Assembly: GCA_013407085.1 (NCBI GenBank)
Contig: JACCGJ010018497.1
Span: 62,001 to 126,000, forward strand
DNA length: 64,000 bases
Direction: 5' to 3'
Source: Atriophallophorus winterbourni
Lineage: Eukaryota; Platyhelminthes; Trematoda; Plagiorchiida; Microphallidae
The notes under the pieces were generated by a model that was not told where the DNA came from, ran no database searches, and saw only the letters and a program-made list of their open reading frames with translations. The first letter of the stretch is position 1. Every line of letters starts with the position of its first letter. Shown here in pieces: positions 1 through 12,216 of the stretch. The position numbers and the translations under genes were made by a program.

Positions 1-1620
1 GTGCAAAATAGAGCCTTACAAACTTTATTAGCCCACGAGACATACAGGTCCTCTACATCATTTGTACCATGCGAAATCCAGAGTTCAGTTTTGAAAGGGA
101 TGTTGTTAGCCGAGACCTCGTTTGGTAATTTTGCAAGTTGAATGACAAAGCTTTCCGATAGACCAAACGTGGAGCTAGATTAAAATAATTTTATGGCCAC
201 AGGCAATGATCGACGGAGTTGATTTATCTCAATAACTCAATACCATCAGCCAGCGAATCCAGCTTTCCGTCATCAAAATCTAGTGGATGATTTATGTTTA
301 ACAGAAAGGTCAGACGCATACAGAACTCCGCTATGACTTCGATATATTTGAAGAGAAAGCCATTCACGGGGATCTTGATGTGTTGCTGGCATGTATCATT
401 TCGTATCTCAACCAAGCTTAACTCAACGCTACCGTGTATCTAAAGATTAAACCATGACCTGTTCTAATAAAACGTCGTGATGTCACATTTACGTGTATGA
501 GCGAAGTCATCAGCATCGACTACATTTATCCAATTCTTTAAACCGTTACCATGGTATCTGGTTAGCTATCGGGAGTTGTCCCAATATTAAGTCTGATGGG
601 CGAAAACGTGTCGCGAGGCGGGTACAATTTCAAAATCACACGCGGGAAATTTTTTTGTCTCGAATACACAACTAGATAACAAGACAAGGTGTGAATAGGG
701 CGAAACTCGAGGATTCAATGTTTCCCGCATTCCACGTCTTCGCGGTTTCTACAAAATAATCGTGTGTAAATTAGTTGCTGCAGAAATAAATGCATAATAC
801 CAAGATACTTGAAAATATTAATGGTCAATCGTGATACCTTTTTCATGAAAAGGAAGCGTGTAAGTAAGCTTTTAAGGTTGTGCTTAGTAATGTTTCCAAA
901 ATAGCCAGTAGAAGTGAAAGCATACTGAGAGTGAATTGTTGGATCTACAACCTTAGATGCCAGTAGAATAGTATCATGCCAAGGGACCTGGTGGTCAAAC
1001 CTACAGCTAACTCGACCAATTCTAGGAATGCGACCGAAAGCCGTCAAACCCAGGAATGAACATCTCGAGTTTGAGGTTTAAATTGCGCTGAGTTACATGA
1101 TGTTAATTTCTACTAAACATTAGAAAATCAAATAAGCAGACCAAATATATTAGAGAGGCCGTTCTCGCAGACCCAACAAAGATCGTTTTGGAAAATTCAA
1201 ACTTCTCGCTAATATTAAGGTTTAAAAACAAAATTGCTTAAATTAGCATTTTTATCTTAATGTTATCTTCTATGATGCTTATCATCCACGGCATGAAGAT
1301 CCTGCTATGTCTAAGACTCGAGCAAACTACATCATATTCATATGGTAGATACTTCATTCAATTTGGTTTAAAATTTCTTTTATCAAAAGAACTTCCTATT
1401 GAACAATTGTGATCAAATTTATATATTATATGTATATGTAATGCCAATATTTGTATGCGCATTATGTACCGAATTTGTTTTGATCATTCAACGTTAGTCT
1501 TAAGCTGAAATTTCAAAGATTTCCCATAAGACTTGGACTGTATTCTTTTATATTTTCAAGCTTAGAATGCCATTCCATGCATATCGTCTAACTTAAATCA
1601 GCTCCCGGAAAATCCAGCAC
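1..1620. other. Unassigned sequence at window start
   Basis: I find no gene or recognisable element here. Short open frames occur on both strands, the longest about 110 codons at 1047-715 minus, but none shows a family motif, and splice-like flanks are not evident. Old decayed retroelement sequence is possible. The stretch 1200-1560 is strongly AT-rich. Confidence 0.4.
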
Positions 1621-2140
1621 AAGTACTGTGTGTTGGCCTCACTAGGTCATGGTCGACCATGGATGTACATCGCAATCGCATGAATTATCATGTTCTACAG
1701 TTTTTCAAAAGACTAGAGTGTCCGATTCATGAGGAATAATCTCTCCCGCAGCGCATGCAACGATAGACCGAACTCGGTTGTAGGGTGTCAGTTGCATGTC
1801 GGCGGCGTTCAGCAGCCAAGAGCTATATCTGCTCCTCCCAATCTTCCAGGCGACGCTTTACACAATTCCTCCAATGTGAGCGGTCAAGAGCAAGTTCTTC
1901 CCAACTAGCGGGGTCAATGCCAAGAGCTTTCATATCTCTTTTGCAAACGTCTTTGTACCGCAAGCGCGGTCTGCCCTGTGGTCGACTTCCTAATTGCAAC
2001 TCACCATAGAGTAAATCTTTCGGAATACGACCATTTTCCAATCTGTAGACGTGGCCAAGCCACCGCAGGCAGCGCTGTCGCAATAGGGTGAACATGCTCT
2101 GTAGACCAGCTCTGGAAAGCACTTCAGTGTTAGTCACTCT

Positions 2141-3128
2141 TTACATCCACGATATGTTCAAGATACGACGGATGCTTTGCAGATGGAAAGCATTCAGCTT
2201 CCGTTCGTGTCTTGCGTGGGTGGTCCAGGTTTCACTGCCGTACAGTAAAGCATTTAGAACGCACGCGTTGTACACCATCATCTTCGTATTTACAGTCTGC
2301 TTCCGGTTACCCCAAACACGAGAGTTCAATCGGGACAAAATGACGGCTGCTCTGCCAATCCGCTTATCAATCTCCGTGTCTAGCGAGAGGTTATCCGTAA
2401 TGGTTGGACCAAGGTATGTGAAATGATGTACTCATTCAACCTGACAGTTTCCAACAGTGATGATTGTAGGCGATACAATCCCTTGACCAATGACTTTGGT
2501 CTTGCTCATGCTGATTGTTAGCCCAAAGTTTTTGAATGCCGACGAAAAACAGTCCATTAGAGACTGGAGGTGCTCTTGGGTGTGAGCAATAATGGCTGCA
2601 TCGTCGGCAAACAGCAGGTCACTAATCAGCACATCCCGTTCCTTGGTTAGTGCTCCCAACCGCTTCACAGAAGGAAGATTCCTCTGTGATAGTTGCAGTC
2701 GCCTCTATCACCCTTATTCCTAAATATCCTGATGATCTATATGTCTCGCATCTTTTGTGGGACACACTCCTCCCGTTAGCACTGATGAGCAAATGGTGAA
2801 GAGGTTGTAATAATGCTGCTCAACAGTATTTCATGAGCTCGAGTGGAATTCCGTCGTCACCAGGGGCCTTCCACTTCGCTGAGCGATCGATCGCCATATT
2901 GAGCTCAACAAGAGTAGGCGGAGTATCTAGATGTTCAATGGTCAGCAACCACTCGACATTTTCAAGTACATGCCGTAAAACCGTACTGTCCCTAGAGTAG
3001 AGAGAGATAAAGTGCTCCACCCATCTTTCCATCTGCTGAGTTTTGTAAATAATCGGGTTGCCAGATAAAGACTTAATGAGAGCCGTTTTAAATTTTTTTT
3101 GGACCAGTGGCTCTCTTGATCCCATCAT
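2141..3128 (-). pseudogene. LINE A reverse transcriptase, broken
   Basis: The RT N-terminus (3128-2820) contains LVELNMAIDRSAKWKAPGDDGIPLE, here split: LVELNMAIDRSAKWK, then APGDDGIPLE. About 150 bp with no homology follow. The active-site block LLFADDAAIIAHT (2668-2432) comes next, and the thumb/C-terminal block with SRVWGNRKQT and YGSETWTTHA starts at 2338. RT motifs between PLE and FADD are deleted. The copy at 16443-15855 keeps the same thumb and C-terminal order, which supports the assignment. Confidence 0.8.
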
Positions 3129-3734
3129 ACATAACGTGACATTTTCCAGTATCCGTAGCTTTTAGATACTGAGGCTAATTTCAGTCCATTAGTCATTATT
3201 TCTAGCTGCTCTTAAAAGTCGTAAGTTTTCATCTGTTGGCATACCTTTGAACCTCAAGAATGCTGAGCGTTTTTCATCCAACACAGCAGTCATCTCAGAA
3301 GCATTTGTTTCTAACAAGTCACTCGTTCGAGCTTTTTTCGAACCGAAAGTGGAAAGTGAGACTCGGCACATGCAGCTTTTTATCAATTCCCAGTTTTATG
3401 AAACAGATCCGAATGGGGTTGTCTTCGCGAATCGCGCAGTTTTATTAGGTTCGCACATGCGAGGGACGTCAATCCTAGGCTTAGCAGACTATATGTTGCG
3501 GTGAAATCTCGTGTGGGGGTGCTTCAGTTTTGCACAGACCAGTGAATGATCAGTGTCGCAGTCTGCGCTTTGATATGATCTGGTGAGAAGTAGGCTTCCT
3601 ATATTACTGTGCCTAACAAGAATAGGATCAAGCTGGTGCCGGTGCTTAGAGCGGGGGTGTTTTCAAGAGACCTTATGGTGTGGTTTTGTTTGAAAGAAAG
3701 TGTTACTGACACAAAGACTGAACTGTGTGCATAA

Positions 3735-4290
3735 TTATAATAGGCGTTGTTCATTTTCATCGGTTTTACCTACACCGAACCTCCCGAGACAGTTTTGCCA
3801 AGATTCGTAATCCGCACCAATTCTAGCATTGAAATCACCCAATAACACTACACAGTTTCTTTGTCGGACTGTTGCGAGGTTGTGATAAAAAGCGTCTTTT
3901 TCAGCAGGTGTCGCAGAGAGCGTCGGTGCACAAACGTTGACGAACGTAATGGTACCAGTAATGCACTTTAGATTTAGGGTCCAAAACCGTTCGCTCCCGC
4001 GGCTGCTCGGTCCTGTTGCTTTTAGAAAGTCGTTTCGAGCGGCAACCCGACTCCATGCAGTGGAGGCTCTTCGGAACCCCTTCCTTTCCAAAAAATGTGC
4101 AATCTCTTTCTGTTAGTATACCAGTGTCTGGTAATCGCGTCTCTTGCAGGGCAGCCACGTCGACATTCAGTCTCTTCAACTCATTGTGAATCACAGCAGA
4201 TTTTCTTACGCCTCTGATATTCGAGACGTCGTCATGAAATCCAGGAAGCATGGACCGGACGTTCCAGGTTCCCAGGTTCAGAACTGACAT
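3735..4290 (-). pseudogene. LINE A apurinic-type endonuclease domain (frameshifted)
   Basis: Endonuclease/exonuclease/phosphatase fold that would nick target DNA to prime reverse transcription. Visible motifs in order are the N-terminal TWNVRS block (metal-binding Asn), LQETRL (catalytic Glu), the VCAPT block and LLGDFNARIG (Asp/Asn pair). The first two lie in one frame (4290-3901) and the last two in an overlapping frame (4091-3735), so at least one frameshift separates them. The C-terminal S-D-H block is not found intact. Not functional as it stands. Confidence 0.8.
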
Positions 4291-4299
4291 TTGTTGTTT

Positions 4300-5040
4300 A
4301 GTATTTCGATTCGCTTGTGCGTAAAAAACAGTCTGTTTGTCGGTTGATTCCTAATCCCCATGCACCCAATGAGGATAGCAGACCGTTGCGAGGTGGCACC
4401 TTATTGACTGAGGGCTGCCCAGCATAAGGCGGGCGGTTGCCGTCCAATGAGACCTGAAAGTCTCTCCCACCGTCGGAAGCAGCCCCAGGCGCTGAGCTCT
4501 ACGTCAATCGAGCCATTGCTTTTATCTGATGCTTCCCATGTTATTATATATAGAAGCGGAATGGAGTGTCCTCTCCATTAGTGCGTAGTGATGTACGCAA
4601 GGGCAGTTCACTATGGAGAGCTAGCTGTTGCCCATGCAACAACTGCTCGCTCTCCATGGCAATAACTGAACCAAGAGAACAGCGATGCTGATACGTTTGA
4701 CAACGATGTCGTCACAGGAGTCGACAGGACGAAGTTGAATAAAACTTCGGACTGCCTAATGGGACTCCGGCTCCGGATTTTTCCACGAGGTTGACTCTTG
4801 AAGCATTTTCCGTGATTGGATGAAACCGCAAGACAGTGTAGGGTTGAGATAAGGGTTTTTCTTCCCCTAGGTGGACGACCTTCATGGACTTATGAGCTCT
4901 ACCTGCCCGAAGCATGCTGGTTTTGAATTGCGAGTAAGCCGCATTCGCCCTTTCTCCTGTCAGTGAAAGAAGATCCGCCGCGTCACACAGGGCCACGCAT
5001 GCAGGCCATGAGCTGGACTTGAATCTAGGTTGTCAGAGGC
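4300..5040 (-). mobile_element. Probable 5' untranslated region of LINE A
   Basis: This segment lies directly upstream of the endonuclease start on the same strand, is more GC-rich than its surroundings and has no long frame. It ends where Penelope-like sequence begins. Assignment rests on position and base composition only; a second copy of this part is not present in the window for comparison. Confidence 0.4.
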
Positions 5041-5159
5041 TATATGAGACGCGTGCCATTGGAGCATTTTCGGAATTGGGAGCTTATCCCCAAAACTGCA
5101 CCAGCTGTGACAACCTTGAACCAACATGAAACTGTATGGCCGTATAACCAGAGCCCGCA

Positions 5160-5861
5160 ACTTGTTGGAATTAACCTTACTTTGATTAGCAACAATCATT
5201 TACAAAGATGCAAAATGAAAAGGGAACAGTGGTCATTATGCAGACAAAGGCAAGCAACCGTGAATCTTATTGAAAGTGATTATTCGGATAGGGTTGAGCT
5301 GCATCTTACTGAAAGTTCGTATGAAATTATTGACAATTGTAGATTTACGACGATTATGAATAACCGTAAGCGGTTTGGTTCAAGATAGCTGCGATGAAAT
5401 AAATAAAACTTTGGTCATGGTATATGGTTCATTTACTCGAAGTTCTATCAGACTCCTAGGGTATATGGACTCTCGAAGAGACTTAAGGTAGGCGTCCCTT
5501 TGAGGCGCATTGCAGGTGACACTGGACAATCAATTCACGGATCGACTCATCAGGTCACCCAGCTAGTAAAATAACTGGCAAGTAACAAGAATGCTTTCAT
5601 TAGGCACTCTTGATTTCGTTCTTCGAATAGATGCCGTACAATTGTTGGAAGTTAAGATGATGATTAGCTTTGACGTGAGAGCATTGTTCACGAATGTTGA
5701 CACTAACAGCGCTTTAGCAAGAAAGTCACTCAACAACGATAGGACCTTAAAAGATCGTACAAACTTGAGTGCAAAACAAATCATCAACGGTGTCGTAATT
5801 TGTTTAAATATGAATACATTCTTATTTAATGGGTAGCTGTACAAACAGAAGAAAGTTTAGC
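5160..5861 (+). mobile_element. Penelope-like element 1, left part (RT N-terminal half)
   Basis: Plus-strand fragment of a Penelope-like retroelement. At 5440-5560, in more than one frame, is the block typical of these RTs (TPRVYGLSKRLK, then GVPLRRI). At 5591-5836 the frame reads MMISFDVRALFTNV, the RT motif A region with its catalytic Asp, followed by DRTNLSAKQI and FLFNG. The sequence then gives LYKQKK-LAM and stops abruptly at about 5861, where a minus-strand CR1-like LINE begins. The continuation is at 7053. An in-frame stop follows FNG, so this copy is dead. Confidence 0.8.
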
Positions 5862-7052
5862 GATGGACTCAAGATTCAAGATTGAAGTTTTTTGGGAAAA
5901 AAGCAAATAGCTGTACAATACCAGAGGATATATGAATGAATGTTAGACAAACCGTTACTTTAATGTTTGCGTACATGTACGTGAAGGGAGAAGCAAAAGT
6001 AATTCCAATTGTCTCGCCCAGAAATACACGATTGGGTATATTCGTTTTTCCAAGTATGTGCGTAAGAATTAATCGCTATAGGATTTCAGTTAACTGGTGC
6101 CAGCACAATATTGTTCAACATAAACGTTCGTAACGTTTGCTTGAATATCATTTCGTTTGATGAGGAAACAATGTCTGGCGGTAGGCTGTTCCACAATAAG
6201 CAACACGGACTGCGTAAAAGTTGCGGCGACAGTTTAATTGGTAATGTGGGATTTGAAGAGTCAGGTTGTGACTGCGTGTCGGGATATTGGAACCAATTGT
6301 AAGAAGGGTCCTGAGTGGGTGAGATTTCGTACGGATTATTCGGTATGTCAGGATTAGGTCAGCTCGGATGCGTCTGCGTTCGAGGGTGCACAATCCAAGT
6401 CTAGTCAGTAGCTGCTCAATGGGTAGATTATGCAAGCCATTAACCGTTTTGGTTGCCTTGTGATAAATCCTTTCGATGAGCGAGATGTCTTTATCCATCC
6501 ATGGTGTCTATGGTTGTACTGTATAGTCCACAACATGATGTATGTAGGTCTTGAGTATATTTGACCATGAGTGAGGTGGGAAACGTCCGAAAATTCGTCT
6601 GAGTAAGCAGAGCGCTGCCTGCACGCTTGTAGACGGTCTCGCAAGCAGACTGTTTTTCAACTTTCCGCACACCCAGATACCGAGATCATTCTGTGTTCTA
6701 CTCCACTGAAGCGTGTTACAACCAAGTATGCATGAGAATGGGAAGGGTTTCACAACTTGCAACATTTTGTACTTGTGCAAGTAGATGGGCAAATTGTACT
6801 GCATTGATCACTAGTGCAGATTATTTAAGTCTGCTTGTAAAAAACATGCAATCCTCAACAGAGTTGAATTTCTTCCAAATTTTTGTATCGTCGGCAAAAA
6901 GAACAGGTTTACATCACACAAGTTTCGGTAGGTCGTTTATAAATATTAATAACAGTAATGGACCGAGTACTGAACCGTGTGGGACACCGCCCGTGGCTTC
7001 AATAGTACTGGAAATTTCGCCATCTATTTTGCGCCTATTTCCCCGGTGGTAG
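5862..7052 (-). mobile_element. CR1-like LINE copy C1, 5'-truncated, inserted in Penelope element 1
   Basis: Minus-strand LINE. Reading right to left it starts inside the RT at GVPHGSVLGPLLLLIFINDLPKL (written here as GVPHGSVLGP plus INDLPKL), then LFADDTKIW, the thumb region in ORF 6804-6508, and a C-terminal frame 6498-6148 with IYHKATKTVNGLHNLP and LGLCTLERRR. The 3' untranslated part runs to about 5862 and ends in a repeated heptamer (TTGAATC type), like copy C4 at 63.45 kb. Truncation at the 5' end within RT is the usual result of target-primed reverse transcription. Several frameshifts are present. Confidence 0.85.
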
Positions 7053-8170
7053 CAAATATGTGTATAAAGCATTTCGAAGAGATTGCTCTAAAAATGAAGC
7101 TTTAAAACTAAGGATAAGTTCGCACCATGTCGATGATGCATTCATCATCATAAAGCGCAACAGATTAGAAACTTCTCTTATTCACCTCATTAGCTTGGAT
7201 ACAAAAATCCAATTTACAAGTGAAATCGAGTTTGCGGAAGGCGCACGACCGTTCTTTGTATTGCAAAAATTATAACTTCCAGATTAGAAATATGGCTGCC
7301 GTAAGCCAATCGACACAGTTTGGATCCATACCTTCCGTATCCAATTAACTAAGTAAATCGCTGTTTGACTAGGTTGAGTATATCTACGATTTTACCGATA
7401 ACAATCGAGCTCATCAAATAATTTGTCATCGACTTGCAGATCATGTTTTTCACATGAGCGCCAATTGAACCAAGTTAAACATTCAAAGAAAAAATGTTTG
7501 GCAAGCTACCGCCGCTATTTCGTAGGTTAAAAGCACTTCTCAAGGAATAAGTACAATATTAAAAAACGCAGGTATAAGCTCCGCTCCTTATAATGCATCA
7601 CAAAGATCACACACCTTTACGTTGTGCGGCGAACTATATCTAAAAAAGCAAGTGCAATGATTGTCCGTATGTTTGCATCGATAAACACCTGAAGAAATTT
7701 GCACCAGGTTTTACAAACATAGAACACTAATCAAAAGCAACCGTCGATTCAAGTGATCCAGGAGTGCGTCTTAGCGATAACGTGGAAGCGATAAGGAAGG
7801 GTGTGAAAAGCTGCACGATGAGGCTGTTGAAATAAAAAAAGGCCGTTGCGAATGTGTTCAAGGTTCGTGGGATTGATACCTACAAAGTGGATGAATATTA
7901 ACATGAGTCACCCTTAATGACCACAAGGATTAAGCAAACCGACAAGGAGGTCTGTATACATTGTTTGCACCAGCACACATGAAACAAATAGGGAATTACA
8001 CAGCACTGAGGTTTATCAATTGATCTTGATCTCGCTTGGCTATCTTAGGTTAATTAGGATTACTCAGGTAAAGCAATTTAAACCTGAACCAAGATTTTGC
8101 TGACACTCTTGATCTGACGAAGCATTTGAATAAGACACGAAACGTAACCGAAAATCTAAAATAGCCGATT
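7053..8170 (+). mobile_element. Penelope-like element 1, right part (RT motif C, GIY-YIG remnant, 3' end)
   Basis: Continues the element interrupted at 5861. At 7056 the sequence reads like HFEEIALK, then in ORF 7060-7275 HHVDDAFIIIKR, where VDD is RT motif C, and LDTKIQFTSEIE. Decayed GIY-YIG endonuclease sequence follows at about 7570-7900. Its DNVEAIR-like block (gataacgtggaagcgataag, near 7777) is shared with the copy at 25.2 kb. The 3' part 7960-8150 aligns with 25690-25890, including the shared tail taaacctgaacc. Many stops; not functional. Confidence 0.78.
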
Positions 8171-9285
8171 TATTGCAGACTTTCTGTTTCATGAATATGG
8201 TTTCCCGGTCGGTTTCAAATATTTTAAAATATCTTGCAATACCTGTCCTTTATTCATGGTAGTACACATGGTCTGACGAAATATCTGTTTCAGAGGCGAA
8301 CCGTTACCAAAAATGGTTGAATATATTCATTATGTTGAATACACACAGAAGTGATCACTGTTGTGAATTGGTTATTCACAATTAATTAACAGTATTTCAT
8401 CGGTCATGTATATACGGCTGCTAAAATTTACAACAATGTCGAATAAAATTCAACACTGTGAATTTTCTATTGATAGAGGCAAGTATTGGATTACAGAACA
8501 AAAGGGAAATGATCGATTGTCCCTAAAACTCTTGTCAGCTAATTTAATGGAAGTGAGACTGATAATCGCATCACACTAAATGGTGGACAATTCAACATCC
8601 AGGCTCGAACGAAAGAGAACCAATCGATTGGGACATGACAGAGATGGATGGTTTATCTCGATGGTTCAATGGTTCCAGGATCAATTATATGAATGGTGAA
8701 TATTGGAAGAAGAGAAAGTGGCGTCAAAGATTACACGGGCTTTGTGTCAACACTGCATTGAATGTTCAGGATAACACATGTTTAAAACCGTTTATCAATT
8801 ACAAGTCATGAGAACACTTTATTTTCTACGCATTTTGATCGCTTTCTGTTGGATTAGCAATGCTCTTGTTTTAAAAATTTAACCCTTGCTATAAAAATGA
8901 TATGTCAAAGCAATCGTTTGGATAAGATTTCAGGAAATGTTTTTCCTGACAAAGAAGGATCGTCAGACCAAGAATGATACTCAAAATGGCGATCACAATT
9001 AAATACCCCCCATCCACCACCTATAATTGCTCTTACCAATTAACAACCTATCGCCATCCTAGGGTTTTCAAGTTACGTAGTCAAAGACCGGATCCATCGG
9101 CTTGTTTACCAAGAGCAGTGTGAATTCCGTCAAGTTTATTTGACACTGGCTAAAATGTGCATGATTAAAATTGTATGGCAAGTGTAATGAAATTTCAAGT
9201 ATTTAAAATTATCATCAACATTGAACATAACTTTAACTAGTATTAGTCCGTTGCAGTGCCGAGAATCATATCGTAGAGTTCGCTT
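8171..9285. other. Unassigned, AT-rich; possible Penelope tail remnants
   Basis: No coding frame is convincing. At about 8185-8225 the text resembles 12795-12835 (the word gaatatggt with similar flanks), and 8255-8300 resembles the Penelope 3' tail again, so pieces of a second tail may lie here. The remainder to 9285 shows nothing recognisable. Confidence 0.35.
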
Positions 9286-9289
9286 CCCC

Positions 9290-9750
9290 ATCAACCAGTC
9301 GGAGAAAAACATTGTGGAAATGTGCCAACTCCTTCGGAACGTGGGACGGTTGGTCTGAGGCCGTCGTGGTGGTGCGTGGAAACGACTCATATAATGTCGC
9401 AAACACGCCACGTAATCTCCATAGGCAAATGGTGATTGCCTAACCGGGGCGACATACTCACCAGGTAAAACGATGGTACATCCGGATGTCAATTCGGCCG
9501 CGGTGGATTGCAAGGGGTTTTTAAAGGTTGACCTTAAACCTAGGAGGACGATCGGTAGGACTTCGGTCCAGTCAGTTACTTCGTGCACCATTAGCACGGC
9601 CTTGAGTTGCTGGTGCAACCGTTCCACCATGCCATTCGCGGCAGGATGGTAGACAGTATTTCGGTGATGTTGGCAACCCAGAATAGCCAACAGTTTACTG
9701 AAGGCGCCATCGAAGTGGGAACCTCGGTCCGTTGTAACAATACGTGGCAA
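9290..9750 (-). pseudogene. Integrase fragment of the 9.3-11.9 kb element
   Basis: Catalytic-core residues visible are the second Asp (TTDRGSHFDG) and the Glu with its 35-residue-type spacing (NGMVERLHQQ). LLGLRSTFKNPLQSTAAEL and the LPGEYVAP block follow, both shared with the 48.1-48.7 kb integrase. The zinc-binding region continues in the upstream frame at about 10090. The reading frame breaks before the C-terminal chromodomain-like segment. Inactive. Confidence 0.85.
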
Positions 9751-10037
9751 CCGACCTTTGCCACCCAGAGTTCGAAGGCGTGCGTAACTTTCTCGGAAGA
9801 GCAGTTGTGTAGCGGAATGACTTCAGGCCACCTGGTGAAACGGTTAATGCAGGTGAGGCTGTATGTACGGCCATGTGAGGGTGGTAACCGGTCGACAAAA
9901 TCTACATGGATGTGAAAGGAACGCTCATTGGGTTCGACAAAAGTTCCTGATGGACTCTTGGTGTTTCGGTAGATTTTTGTGCGTTGGCATTCGTCGCAAG
10001 TTTTAGCCCAATCCCGAACGTCCCAATTGGCTTTCGG

Positions 10038-11318
10038 TCAGATAAATCTACCCGTAATTAGTTTAACACTAGCACGAATGCCATGATGGGAAAGATTATG
10101 TAGGGTATCGAACACTTGCCGTCTGTACGCAGACGGAATAAACGGTCGGATAGCGGTTTGCGATTCATCGCAAAGAATATCACCCAAGCCGTCGTGCAAG
10201 GGTAGAGGTCTGATGTCAAGGGAAGAGGAATCTCTTAGCTCTGCGAGTTCAGCATCGACAGATTGCGCTGCATCGATTTCGCTGATGTCGAGAGAGGGTG
10301 GCAACTCTATCACGCCTATTCTAGAGAGTGCATCCGCAACGAGATTTTGGGCACCTGAGATGTGTCGTATGTAAGTCGTGAATTGACTGACATCGACAAC
10401 CATGACCCGGCAACATACTGTTGAAGTACTGCTCCCAATGCCTCGGTGGATGCGTCCATGAATAAAGACGGTGGTGTATTGGGCATATATTGCTTCAGGG
10501 ATGTGACCTCAGCGATATACTTCTTAACCGATATGAATGCTGATTTGGCTTCGTCCGTTAAAATTAACGACTTTGCGTTACCATGGAGCAAATCGCTTAA
10601 TGTATGTTATACGCATTGCGTGAGGAAACGACGGTAAAATTTCACTAGTCCAAGAAGTCACCGGAGATCCTTAAAGCTGGTGGGTTCTGGGAAGTTCAAG
10701 ATTGTACGTGTAATTCCTTCCAGCGGTTCAATATCTGAAGCCGAGAGTATATGACATAGGAGATCGACTTCGGTCTGACCAAAACTGCACTTGTTCGCGT
10801 TGACCGAAAAGCATACGCACAAACTCGTAGAGTCCAAGCGGCGTGGGAACTGCCGTCTTCGGGATTTGGTTGTACGCCTGAATGAGGTCCACCTTATTAA
10901 AAATGGTACACCCGTGGAAGCTGGCTGTCAAGTGTTGAATATGCGGAATGGGATACCTATCGGGTAACGTCGAATTGCTCAGCTTACGGTAATCGCCACA
11001 CGGGAGTCAATCGTTTAGGGTGTTTTTGGGGCCATGTACAGGGAGAGGACCAGCGCTACTAGATGACCGTATAATGCCTAATTCTAGCATGTGCTGGAAC
11101 TCATTGCGCGCGATCTGCAACTTCTCTGGCGGTAATCGCCTCCGACCGGGCACCACTGGTGGTAATGTCGTCTTCAACTGGTATAATGACCGCCAGTAGT
11201 ACAGTAGATGATGATTGAACCAAGTTCGGTTATTTCGCGGACAACTTTGTATAGCATCGTTCTGCGTCGCCAAAACTAAAAACTTGGGAAATCCTTGATT
11301 CTCAGCTCGTGGTGCCAA
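10038..11318 (-). pseudogene. RT-RNase H remnant with active-site deletion
   Basis: RT motif A region GCTIFNKVDLIQAYNQIP is present at about 10900, followed by [16 protein letters not shown]. The YxDD active-site block and most of the palm after it are absent: the sequence jumps to the FLGLV-like region at about 10680-10640. RNase H keeps LFMDASTEALGAVLQQ (10480-10430) but then jumps to FTTYIRHISGAQNLVADALS, losing the middle of the domain. Two internal deletions therefore remove catalytic parts of both activities. Confidence 0.82.
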
Positions 11319-11462
11319 GAAGGTCTAGACGAGTAGTCCCGCCTATCAGTTGCGAACGCTAAGAATAGACAAGGAGGTCAAATGAGTGTAAAACATCAAA
11401 GCCCAGGATTGTGAATGGAACCGCAGCGATCGTAAAAATCTAGCGAAATTCTCGTCGCAATT

Positions 11463-11663
11463 CTAAATCAAGGTGCTTTGATCGTAGGTTGTTATGACCG
11501 ATCCGTTTGCTGGCATTAAGTGATGGCTTATCAGGCTAGACGCTGCGCAGGGGTCTACCGACTGTACACTCACTTCTGCACCGATGTCTACCAGAAAACG
11601 TAGACCTGCAGACCTATCCTGGAGGAAGAAAAGACGACCTAGCCGCTTCGGGCTGACGAGCAA
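11463..11663 (-). pseudogene. Aspartic protease remnant
   Basis: Short frame with RSAGLRFLVDIGAEVSV and ANGSVITTY, collinear with LVDTGAEVSV and ANGSIITTY of the full element. The usual DTGA active-site triplet reads DIGA here, so the catalytic Thr position is substituted. It sits between the gag and RT remnants, as expected for gag-pro-pol order. Confidence 0.8.
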
Positions 11664-11899
11664 GGTTTAATGCAACGCCGTGCATTATCACCGTATTCCC
11701 GGTATGCGGCAAAAGGGGCAAGCGAGTATGGCCACTGGAGTGTTGCCGGGATGGGATGGGTGATCGTGGTTTACGGTTGAGTGTGAGGTTTCGAACCCAT
11801 TGCGTAAAGCTGTAACCTCAGCCAGGAAGTCTGCATTACTGTCCTCCTTGTGGAAACCCAATGCGCGTGATCCTCCTGAGGTCACTGCAAAAATACGTC

Positions 11900-12216
11900 T
11901 AGCAAGTTAGCACACCCAGGAATAAATACCGAAGCAACTTGATCCGGAAATATCATCCGGGCTGTTACGCTCTTATTTCGTATACTCTCATCACTTGAAG
12001 ATGAGACTGGCCATTTAAGACTTTAAAAGTTCTTGGTTGATATCTGTTACGGAATTTGTTTGGAGAGATTAAGCTGTTCGTTGGAAATTCTCGTAAATGA
12101 ATTGAGTGATTTCCTTCTCCGTTTACTTCGTTAACAAATAATCGAATTGGAAGTTCAGCAACGTGTTATTTAAAAAGACTCAGGATATAAAAATTATATA
12201 TAATTGAATAGATGCA
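11900..12216. other. FANCD2 3' flank
   Basis: AT-rich; presumably contains the 3' UTR and cleavage site. I see no canonical polyadenylation hexamer on the minus strand and no other feature before the gypsy fragment at 11890. Confidence 0.4.

Larger units (their letters stand above)
1625..4300 (-). mobile_element. LINE family A, internally deleted copy (APE endonuclease + RT)
   Basis: Non-LTR retrotransposon read right to left. The endonuclease begins at 4290 (NLGTWNVRSM, ALQETRLPD, then VCAPTLS and LLGDFNARIG in a second frame to about 3735). An RT N-terminal piece follows at 3128-2820 (KWKAPGDDGIPLELMK). The RT active site FADDAA is at 2668-2432. The C-terminal region (LYGSETWTTHARHERKL, RWLGHV, GRIPKDLLYGEL) runs to about 1785. 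RT between the PLELMK and FADDAA blocks is missing, so the copy is internally deleted and shifted between frames. The 3' part at 1625-1785 matches the 3' ends of the copies at 30.1 and 59.2 kb. I cannot fix the clade; the C-terminal half resembles endonuclease-RT proteins common in invertebrates. Confidence 0.85.
9290..11890 (-). mobile_element. CsRn1-like Ty3/gypsy fragment, decayed, no LTRs
   Basis: Minus-strand relative of the full element at 44.8-49.9 kb; the domain order is collinear. It starts near the end of gag (DFLAEVTALRN at about 11830) and continues with protease (LVDIGAEVSV), RT (FNKVDLIQAYNQIP), RNase H (LFMDASTEALGAVLQQ), the integrase zinc region (LHNLSHHGIRASVK) and the integrase core (ivTTDRGSHFDG, AANGMVERLHQQ). 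It ends in the region matching GLANCPHVFLR of the full element. Neither LTR can be seen at either end, so it is truncated on both sides. It lies just downstream of FANCD2. Confidence 0.9.
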
